In this document: positions 17,701 through 24,327 of the stretch, in pieces
Layout: the number at the start of each line of letters is the position of its first letter
Numbering within the stretch: the first letter of the stretch is position 1
DNA from: JAYZQT01 sp036136335
GTDB lineage: Bacteria; Pseudomonadota; Alphaproteobacteria; MPNO01; UBA830
NCBI GenBank assembly: GCA_036136335.1
Contig: JAYZQT010000077.1
Span: 1-26,643 of the forward strand
Direction of reading: 5' to 3'
DNA length: 26,643 nt
Notes under the pieces: model-generated
Seen by the model: the letters and a program-made list of their open reading frames with translations, nothing else
Told to the model about the DNA's origin: nothing
Databases searched by the model: none
Made by a program: the position numbers and the translations under genes

Positions 17701-17721
17701 ATGGATACGGGCTGGAAATGA
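17701..17721 (+). CDS. possible 6-codon leader peptide
   Basis: A purine-rich ribosome-binding stretch AGAGGGAGAGAG directly precedes an ATG encoding MDTGWK and a TGA stop at 17719-17721. The stop overlaps the ATG of the next small frame (ATGA at 17718-17721). The strong ribosome site is the only positive evidence. The stretch abuts the start codon, although its GGAG core (17692-17695) is five bases away. It could be chance or a leader that controls downstream translation. Confidence 0.2.
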   Translation: MDTGWK

Positions 17722-17819
17722 GGACGATTAGAGTTCTCAATCCTCACGCATCGTTGCACCGATATACTGAACAGAATAAACATTTCCAGTTTACGGGAGA
17801 TGAAATTTTAAAATGGTAA
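17718..17819 (+). CDS. possible small protein, 33 residues
   Basis: ATG at 17718 to TAA at 17819. It starts MRTIRVLNPHASLHRY and ends FTGDEILKW; no family is recognised. It lies in the operon leader, 47 bases before the TIR-like gene, and its start overlaps the stop of the six-codon frame. It has no cysteine, so a cysteine-crosslinked peptide precursor is unlikely. A real small protein, a decayed gene start and chance are all possible. Confidence 0.22.
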   Translation: MRTIRVLNPHASLHRYTEQNKHFQFTGDEILKW

Positions 17820-17866
17820 GTTGGGTTTGATCGAATCCGAATGGGTAAACTTACAGAGGAAAACCA

Positions 17867-18304
17867 GTGAAAAAAGCGGATGTTTTCATTGCACACGCAT
17901 GGCGTATTCACGATGAATGGCAGTTCTTGGTTGACCTCCTTGACTCCATTCCGGACCTTACGTGGAGAAACTTTAGTGTACCCTGGCATGATCCGGCTTT
18001 AAGGTCATCGACTGATCAGGGTCTTCGGCTTATCGAAGAGATTTATGTTTCGCAGATTGTTTCAGTCGATTTCTGCGTCGTGATTCTGGACCTACTGAGG
18101 TCCAAGAGCAACGCGCGCTGGTTGCACAAAGCCATAGAAACTGCAAAGGCTCATGGCGTACCTATATCAGCTGTGTATTTCGACCCCCAGTGTGTATCGT
18201 ATGCAGACCCACTTGGTTTGTCAGAACCACTTAGGGGCGGGGTTGAAGAGGTTACAAACTTGATTGACCAGTACGGTAAAGAGGCAGCCTTCCGGTATCT
18301 TTGA
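17867..18304 (+). CDS. TIR-like domain protein (MTH538/DUF1863 type)
   Basis: 145 residues. The first strand ADVFIAHAWRIHDEW, the FSVPWHDP segment (37-43), the I-V-S-V-D-F-C-V-V-I-L strand (64-74) and RWLHKAIETAKAHGVPI (84-100) follow the MTH538 TIR-like fold, also used by the ThsB protein of Thoeris defence. TIR domains cleave or cyclise NAD. The glutamate expected after the conserved tryptophan (W-x-x-x-E-I) is alanine here (A89), with E91 two residues on, so NADase activity is doubtful. The GTG start has AGAGGA six bases upstream. The radical SAM gene starts 16 bp after its stop. No ThsA/SIR2 partner is nearby, so a role in the glycan operon seems likelier than phage defence. Confidence 0.72.
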   Translation: MKKADVFIAHAWRIHDEWQFLVDLLDSIPDLTWRNFSVPWHDPALRSSTDQGLRLIEEIYVSQIVSVDFCVVILDLLRSKSNARWLHKAIETAKAHGVPISAVYFDPQCVSYADPLGLSEPLRGGVEEVTNLIDQYGKEAAFRYL

Positions 18305-18320
18305 TTTTAAGGAGGTTTGA

Positions 18321-20633
18321 ATGTCGAAAGTTGAGCTAAGTTTTAAATCGGATAAAGGACTATTTCGGTCAGCCAAATCATTGAAGATTCCTGGGAAACG
18401 GGTTGAGTTCAGCTCACACAGATTTTTTACAGTCTCAGAAGATTGGGCTCAATCAGCGTTTTTTGAAGCACTTACCTCGTATATCAATGACAAGACTGGT
18501 GCGTATGTATTTGTTGAGTCTGAACTAGCGGAAACATTCAGGCCGTTGCTTCTTGGAAGACCGATTTTTGAAGACGAGGGGAAACTTCTAGATCTGGTAA
18601 ATCCTGACGACGAAGTGGTGGTAATTGGAAGGTCCGCAGTGCAATGGATGCCGTTCGTTGCCGAATTGCGTCACAACGGGGCTTTCGTCGTTTCAATTGC
18701 AGACTGCGCAATGGAGAACCCCGCCCTGGTGCCTGAGCATTGTTGGGTGCCCGTCGAAAAAAATATTTATCCTCTCCAAATTCCAAAACCTGTGTTCAAA
18801 AACAACCTGGATTTTCTTTTAATTGATTGCCCCTCCAGAAATTTGTCCATGATGCCCAATGGACTGGGCTATGTGCATAACGCTGTAAAAAAGACCGGCG
18901 TTTCATTTCAGACATACGATATCGATATTGTCGCCTACCATCGTTTTCACATGCACAGAATATATGATGCTGGCGGCGATACCGTCATGCCTTCGGGGCA
19001 CATTGTTCCAAAGGATCCATGGTTAGCGGAACATTACGATGTTTGGAGCAGGCTGGAGATAAGTGATTATGTGTACAAGTTCCTCGGGGATATCGTCGAC
19101 GCAATTTGCGAAGCCAAACCTAAAGTCGTTGGAATGTCCATCCAGGAATGCAATGAAAACGTGTCCAAGATGGTGGCGCGAATCCTGAAAGCGCGGATCC
19201 CAGGGTTAATTTTAGTCGTAGGTGGTTTTTCCTGTTACAACGCAGACATAGGCCTGAAAGCGTTTTCCGGCTTCACGAAGGAACATGAAAACAGCTCGAT
19301 AGCAGATTACATGTGTATCGGTGAGGCAGACCTTACAATTGGCGATCTTGTTTACAGATTATCCAGAGGGGAAAGGCCGGCTGACTTACCGGGAATTGTA
19401 TCTGTATTTGATACCCCGGGTCGTTTGTTTATCCCAGCCCCTATGGAAAATGACCTCGATAAACTCGAGGACCCCAGGTACGAGTGGTTTCCTCTCAGCA
19501 TATACAGAAATTGGGACGGCTATCAGTTGACACCAGTGATCGCGTCGAGAGGTTGCAGATGGTCGCGTTGCACATTTTGTGCTGAACGCTTCTATTGGCG
19601 CATACGAGATCCGAAAAAATTTGTTGACGAATTGGAATATCTGGTTTCTCAGGGTTGTCACCTCTTTATGTTTAACGAAAGTGACCTTAACGGAGCACCT
19701 GAGACAGTACTGGAAATTTGTGATGAAATAATCAGGCGAGGGTTAAAGATAAAACTGACTGCTCAATTAAGAATTCATAAAAAATGTGATAAGGCCTTCT
19801 TCCAGAAGCTCGCCGCTGCAGGTTTTGTAGCATTGCGGTTTGGTGTTGACGCATTTGCGGAAAACACACTTCGGTTGCAGAAGAAGGGATATACAAAGGA
19901 CACCGTTCGGCAAAACCTCCGGGATTGTTGGGAAAGTGGCATATATACGGAGGTAAACTGGGTGATAGGCGTGCCCGGTGAAACGGAAGAAGATTGTATT
20001 GAAGGGGTGGATTTTATACTGGAGAATAAATCTTACATAGGCCGGGTTGCGAATATAAATCCATTAATAATGGTCAATGGCAGTGTTTATTGGATAGATC
20101 CGGAATCGCACGGAATCCGTTTTAATGAAGATAGGGACAAAATTTTCGAAGAGAACGATCGATACGTCCCTTCGGCCCTCTGGCACAGTGTAGAACCTTA
20201 TATTGACGCCGCCGTTCGCAAAAAACGTTTTGAAAACATTATCGTGTCACTTATCGACGGCGGGTTTCAATTGGGGCCATGGGCAATGAAGGTTTATGAT
20301 GATGTAAAAACTGCCAAGAGCGATGGTGGGGGAAGGTCAGCGTTCAGAAAGTTTATAAACTCCTCACAGGCAATGATTTATAGAGAGGCTGAAGGAAACT
20401 TTCTGCGAGATGAGTTTGATAGGCTGGTGGAAGATGAAAATTTGGTTGAGCCAACCGATGGTGTGATAAAACGGATTGATGAGCTCATTTCCAGCAATTA
20501 CAGTGAAGATGACGAAAAACGCCTAATTGTTGACCTTCTCGAGGCAACAAAAGCCCATTTGATTGATCAAAAAGAGTTAATTTCACAAGATAATGATACT
20601 GAACCTCTCAGCGAGGTTATCCCCGGAAATTAA
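18321..20633 (+). CDS. B12-binding-domain radical SAM protein
   Basis: 770 residues. The first 160 are unassigned. A Rossmann-like cobalamin-binding domain spans about 165-370, with FLLIDCPSRN, VVGMSIQE, LVVGGFSCYNAD and CIGEADLTIGDLV. The classical DxHxxG cobalamin motif is not apparent. The radical SAM core begins with SRGCRWSRCTFC: C412, C417 and C420 as CX4CX2C, and continues with FMFNESDLNG, LRFGVDAFAENTLRLQKKGY and the VIGVPGETEEDC segment. Relatives do methylations, ring closures and other radical steps on lipids, sugars or peptides; the substrate is unknown. An ideal AAGGAGG (18309-18315) lies five bases before the ATG. The acidic C-terminal helical tail (about 690-770) is unassigned. 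Confidence 0.88.
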   Translation: MSKVELSFKSDKGLFRSAKSLKIPGKRVEFSSHRFFTVSEDWAQSAFFEALTSYINDKTGAYVFVESELAETFRPLLLGRPIFEDEGKLLDLVNPDDEVVVIGRSAVQWMPFVAELRHNGAFVVSIADCAMENPALVPEHCWVPVEKNIYPLQIPKPVFKNNLDFLLIDCPSRNLSMMPNGLGYVHNAVKKTGVSFQTYDIDIVAYHRFHMHRIYDAGGDTVMPSGHIVPKDPWLAEHYDVWSRLEISDYVYKFLGDIVDAICEAKPKVVGMSIQECNENVSKMVARILKARIPGLILVVGGFSCYNADIGLKAFSGFTKEHENSSIADYMCIGEADLTIGDLVYRLSRGERPADLPGIVSVFDTPGRLFIPAPMENDLDKLEDPRYEWFPLSIYRNWDGYQLTPVIASRGCRWSRCTFCAERFYWRIRDPKKFVDELEYLVSQGCHLFMFNESDLNGAPETVLEICDEIIRRGLKIKLTAQLRIHKKCDKAFFQKLAAAGFVALRFGVDAFAENTLRLQKKGYTKDTVRQNLRDCWESGIYTEVNWVIGVPGETEEDCIEGVDFILENKSYIGRVANINPLIMVNGSVYWIDPESHGIRFNEDRDKIFEENDRYVPSALWHSVEPYIDAAVRKKRFENIIVSLIDGGFQLGPWAMKVYDDVKTAKSDGGGRSAFRKFINSSQAMIYREAEGNFLRDEFDRLVEDENLVEPTDGVIKRIDELISSNYSEDDEKRLIVDLLEATKAHLIDQKELISQDNDTEPLSEVIPGN

Positions 20634-20657
20634 ATGTTTTGAGCGGGAATATTATCA

Positions 20658-21575
20658 ATGAATCCCAAAGCGGTTGGTGTGTATGGCGAGTACTCGCTAT
20701 TTGAGAGTGAGGGTCGCTACTATGCGACGTCCAACAACATTCAAAAGTCGGAAGTTGATGAGATCATCAATTCAAAAAAAGCTATTGAAGCAGCCAGTGA
20801 GATCGAGCTTATCCGAATTCTTAAAGAGTCTGAAAAGTGGGCCGACACGAGGGGGCTCTATGGCCTGGAGGAGAGAAGTCCAGAAAACAAGGCACATATC
20901 AAAGTTAATAGCTTTAACATGGAACCTGAGGCTGAATTTGAATTAGAAAACCCATGTTTGTTCAAGAATAGTGATGGTCTGTTTCTCGTTGAAAAAGACG
21001 ATTTACCATCCAAGAAAAGGCGACATGGGCTTGTAATGGAAGAGGATCTAAAAGGGGTTTCATTTGTTGGAGCGGTATCCACTGGCGTAACTCCGGAATT
21101 GATATTCGAATATAAAAAATTCAATATTGTGGAATATGATCGGGTCTTCTACGGAATTCCTCTGAAGCTTGGACCAGTAAATCTGGAGGAGTGTAATCCA
21201 AAATTATTACGTGGCGTTCTTTACACAGATCTAGTGAAAGACACCATGACTGCCATAGACCGGTATTGGGGTGATGAACCCAGCGAAGGGAGCAATGATA
21301 CGCGCAGCCCAAACGACAATTTCAATAAGTATGATGCGCTTCCCTCCAGTAATACCAGTAATTCATTTGGCGAATTTGTGGAAAATTATCGGGGCTACAA
21401 CATATTTCTGTATGAAAAAACGTACATCTGCTACCCCGACAGTCATTCGAAGGTAAATTTCGCAGATACTGACTATTTCTGCATGCCAAATGTGATTTAT
21501 GATGTCTCAATTTTTGCGATCAAAGAGCTAATCAATGACGAGCTGGCAGAAATAGACCAGAGTAATCTGGAATAA
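20658..21575 (+). CDS. unknown soluble repeat protein with three or more approximately 50-residue modules
   Basis: 305 residues with no signal peptide or membrane segment. It shows an internal repeat. Copy 2 (153-203) has FNIVEYDRVFYGIPLKLGPV and copy 3 (245-297) has YNIFLYEKTYICYP. Copy 1 (10-57) has YSLFESEGRYYATS and is more diverged. A fourth, degenerate copy may lie at about 98-140. Each begins with two short strands around N-I and (Y/F)-x-(I/Y)-P and ends in a helix such as VKDTMTAID. What looks like the same core occurs in the 175-residue protein two genes downstream. No catalytic motif is visible. Linkers near 205-245 are acidic and serine/asparagine-rich. It lies 24 bp after the radical SAM gene and could hold that enzyme's substrate or a partner protein; this is inference. 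Confidence 0.7.
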   Translation: MNPKAVGVYGEYSLFESEGRYYATSNNIQKSEVDEIINSKKAIEAASEIELIRILKESEKWADTRGLYGLEERSPENKAHIKVNSFNMEPEAEFELENPCLFKNSDGLFLVEKDDLPSKKRRHGLVMEEDLKGVSFVGAVSTGVTPELIFEYKKFNIVEYDRVFYGIPLKLGPVNLEECNPKLLRGVLYTDLVKDTMTAIDRYWGDEPSEGSNDTRSPNDNFNKYDALPSSNTSNSFGEFVENYRGYNIFLYEKTYICYPDSHSKVNFADTDYFCMPNVIYDVSIFAIKELINDELAEIDQSNLE

Positions 21576-21617
21576 ACTGTATTCCGTTAAAATTTGACCG
21601 GCCGGAGGGTTGTGGTT

Positions 21618-23810
21618 TTGCGACGGTTTTGGTGGGAAGAAACACCCTACGCTTTATATGCAGCAATATCCGTTTCGGTTTTATTGTGTTTAAAATTTAT
21701 TCTATTTGATGACTGTTTTGGTTTCGATACCAACGACGACGTAAACCATACGTTCGTCGGTTTGCATGTCGCCAAGCAAGCCCTATCAGCGGGTGAACTT
21801 CCAAGAATTAATCTGTTTAACAACTTTGGCACTCCATTAATAGGAGATGCTCAGACACTTCCTTTCGCCTTGCAATCATTGACTTACTGGTTTGTCGACT
21901 ACCCACTCGCAATGTCAATTAATCGCTTGCTGATTGGCTTCTTTACCACTCTGGCTTTGGTCATCTTCTTCAGACAATTCTTTGATCCATGGATTGCCAT
22001 TCTTTGCTCTCTTCTGACCTTATTCGCGCCTGGTCCTTTCTGGACTTTGGCGCATCATCATTATCAGGCATCACTTCTATTTTTCACCTTAATTTTGCTG
22101 ATCCAAAGTAGTCAGAAGCTGACGTTCCGATGGCGATGTGCACTGTTGTTTGTCTGTTACATCATGTTTTATTACAGCGTAAGTATTCATGTTGTTTCAA
22201 TATCCATCCCGTTCATTGTTGGGTACCTGGTTTTTAAAAATAACTGGAGAGTAAACAAACACGTCCTGTCAAATACAGTGATATTGATACTGGCTGCGGC
22301 AGCAACATTACCTGCCACCTATGAGTTCAAGGAGCTAATATCCGTTAGCACAAGGATGGGATGGTCTCCATATTCGGGAATTTTGCCGACAATTCGAGAG
22401 CAGTTTCTTGGGTTGTTGATACCGCCCGGTGAGTGGATGTACTTTGGGATCAATGGGCATTTTTCCATTAATACCTATTTTTCCATTGCTCTTATTTTCG
22501 CCGCTATTGCCGGATTTCTGGTCCTATTGAGTAATCGGAGAAAAAATACAGGACTGTTTTTGCTTGTTTTTATGTTGGGTTTTGTCCCAGCAACTTTGGC
22601 ATTTGGGATCCAGTTTAATGGGGAGCGGATGAGTTTATTCAACTCTGTTGATATGACCAGAGTGTGGTGGTTCAGTAACATGTTCGTGATGCTGGCTGTG
22701 GGTAGCTTTTTAAAATTTCTTTGTGATTCCCGAGAGGGGTATCATGGCCGGCTGGCTTTTATAACTTATTCAGTGTGCCTGTTTGTCCCCGTAATGTTGC
22801 AGCCAAGTTTAGCCCCGGAGCTCGATAATATTGGTGAATGGCATATTATTCTATTAATGCTGCCGATTTTTTTGGTTGGTCTGTGGTTGATTTCAACCAA
22901 CATAAAATCATTGACCATGTATCCGCGAGTACACACAAGAAAAAAAACCTTTCTCCAGTTTAATCCTGCATTTGGAGCAATGTGTGTGGCTTTTTGCTTG
23001 ATACTCAGTCTTGTACCCACAATGAATATAATATTGGGGGCCAGTAGCAAAAACTGTTCAGTCCCAAACCATTATTTTGCGTTAAGCAACAAGGCAACAT
23101 TCCAGCCCAACCACATCCTAGATGCAATGAAACCCTACTCGCGAATGGCATCTGTGATCAGTCCAGTACGGGGTTTTGATCTTAAGGCTGTGTTCGGCGA
23201 CGTGTTGGGGAGTAATGCGCGGGCCCTGGTAGCAAACCAGAGATTAAGGAGAATTTTCGAGAAGCAGCGATTGATCCAGATTGATGACACCTATTTTTTC
23301 TCCCCACCCTGGCAATTTGATAAATTAAGTGCACTGGGTATCAGATATCTGCTTACTCCAGGTCCTGACAAATCGCTGGAAAAAAACAATTGGAAGGTTG
23401 TAAGCCAGGACACTCAAAGAACCGGGCTTAAGCTATATGAAAACCCGGATCAGCCTTCAATAGTGCGCTACAAACACAAAGGCAGATGGCTAAACCTGCA
23501 CAACTTTTCATTGCGGCCAAACGGTATTTCTATAGAACTACCAAATGTCGAAAAAGCTTCCCTCCTCCAGATCGCATTTTTCAATCGCGAGGGCTGGTTG
23601 TTTAATGTCGATGGCGAAAAGGTTGAATCCTATTCCAGCGATTTGGGAATGATCGAGATTCCCTTTATGCCTGATAACAAAACCGTTGAAGTTGTTTATC
23701 GCGGCATTCCAATACCACTGTGGGTCAGAGCAGTGTTCTATTTATCGGTTTTTGCTTTTGTTTCTTTGTTGTGGTTGGGGCCCAGCCGGAGAAGATCGGA
23801 TGCAAGCTAG
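21618..23810 (+). CDS. YfhO/GT-C-like polytopic membrane protein, copy 1
   Basis: About 730 residues, a dozen or so transmembrane helices and a soluble C-terminal domain. The first external loop has FDTNDDVNH, an acidic pair of the kind GT-C transferases use as catalytic base. Then come FNNFGTPLIGDAQTLPF and IPPGEW. The C-terminal region has GIRYLLT, LYENPDQPSIV and a beta domain with REGWLFNVDGEKV, all features of YfhO-like proteins. YfhO family members transfer sugars from lipid phosphate carriers on the outer membrane face of the cell. GGAGGG (21604-21609) is eight bases before a TTG at 21618, which I take as the start; GTG at 21612 and TTG at 21594 are alternatives. Paralogue of the 24312-26486 gene. 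Confidence 0.8.
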   Translation: MRRFWWEETPYALYAAISVSVLLCLKFILFDDCFGFDTNDDVNHTFVGLHVAKQALSAGELPRINLFNNFGTPLIGDAQTLPFALQSLTYWFVDYPLAMSINRLLIGFFTTLALVIFFRQFFDPWIAILCSLLTLFAPGPFWTLAHHHYQASLLFFTLILLIQSSQKLTFRWRCALLFVCYIMFYYSVSIHVVSISIPFIVGYLVFKNNWRVNKHVLSNTVILILAAAATLPATYEFKELISVSTRMGWSPYSGILPTIREQFLGLLIPPGEWMYFGINGHFSINTYFSIALIFAAIAGFLVLLSNRRKNTGLFLLVFMLGFVPATLAFGIQFNGERMSLFNSVDMTRVWWFSNMFVMLAVGSFLKFLCDSREGYHGRLAFITYSVCLFVPVMLQPSLAPELDNIGEWHIILLMLPIFLVGLWLISTNIKSLTMYPRVHTRKKTFLQFNPAFGAMCVAFCLILSLVPTMNIILGASSKNCSVPNHYFALSNKATFQPNHILDAMKPYSRMASVISPVRGFDLKAVFGDVLGSNARALVANQRLRRIFEKQRLIQIDDTYFFSPPWQFDKLSALGIRYLLTPGPDKSLEKNNWKVVSQDTQRTGLKLYENPDQPSIVRYKHKGRWLNLHNFSLRPNGISIELPNVEKASLLQIAFFNREGWLFNVDGEKVESYSSDLGMIEIPFMPDNKTVEVVYRGIPIPLWVRAVFYLSVFAFVSLLWLGPSRRRSDAS

Positions 23811-24327
23811 TCAAACAAAATTGACAATCATTTTCCTCGCTTTCTGGACAGCCGTCGTGGGTCTGTTGTTTGTCCATACTTCTGGAATAGTTCATGTGCC
23901 TTTGCTTACCTTCCCCCAGGCACGAGGCAACCTCTTTTTTCTTCAGGAGTATGAAAAGACAAACATCCTGGGCATTGGTGAAAAAGTGATAGCAATTCCC
24001 CATGGCATTCCTTTTGTGCATCCCAAAAGGGTCAAAAAATTTCAAAAGGAAAACATTTTTGTCGGGGCATCTCGGCAGGAAGCCAAAAGGATGGTAGATG
24101 CGGGCACGCAGGATTTGGATGAAGTTTTATACAGATTGAACATCGAATATAAGAGTGTCGCGTTTTTGCGAATTGGAAAGGACATATACGGAGTGCCTGC
24201 CATTGACCAGGAGTCAGGCAATCCATTTCCGATTGATGGCTGGAATCAATATGACGAAAAATTGATTGGGGCCTCGGTCGAGGAAGCGCGCAGATATATG
24301 GATGAACGAAATTGGACAAGCAATTAA
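23800..24327 (+). CDS. membrane-anchored protein with two of the approximately 50-residue modules
   Basis: 175 residues from the ATG at 23800, which has GGAG eight bases upstream. The frame runs further back inside the preceding gene, but that part is shadow. One hydrophobic segment (about 8-26) with a lysine before it should anchor the protein and place the rest in the periplasm. Two repeats follow: 51-101 with TNILGIGEKVIAIPHGIP and VGASRQEAKRMVD, and 117-169 with VAFLRIGKDIYGVP and IGASVEEARRYMD. The two copies clearly match each other and resemble copies 2 and 3 of the 305-residue protein. Its start overlaps the upstream gene by 11 bases and its end overlaps the downstream gene by 16. That placement suggests it works with the two YfhO-like proteins. 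Confidence 0.75.
   Translation: MQASQTKLTIIFLAFWTAVVGLLFVHTSGIVHVPLLTFPQARGNLFFLQEYEKTNILGIGEKVIAIPHGIPFVHPKRVKKFQKENIFVGASRQEAKRMVDAGTQDLDEVLYRLNIEYKSVAFLRIGKDIYGVPAIDQESGNPFPIDGWNQYDEKLIGASVEEARRYMDERNWTSN

Larger units (their letters stand above)
17446..17866. other. 421 bp divergent intergenic region
   Basis: This separates the minus-strand glycosyltransferase-like gene from the plus-strand TIR-like operon and presumably carries both promoters. I see one weak promoter candidate and two very short overlapping reading frames, entered separately. I see no tRNA, riboswitch fold, repeat array or mobile-element end here. Confidence 0.5.

Noticed and set aside
17718..17819. Ribosomal peptide precursor for the radical SAM enzyme
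   Set aside because: The 33-residue frame has no cysteine, no repeated core and no leader-core boundary. The radical SAM protein also lacks a recognisable peptide-binding (SPASM or RRE) signature.
17867..18304. Thoeris-type anti-phage system
   Set aside because: Only a TIR-like fold is present. No ThsA/SIR2-SLOG partner is adjacent and the expected catalytic glutamate is missing.
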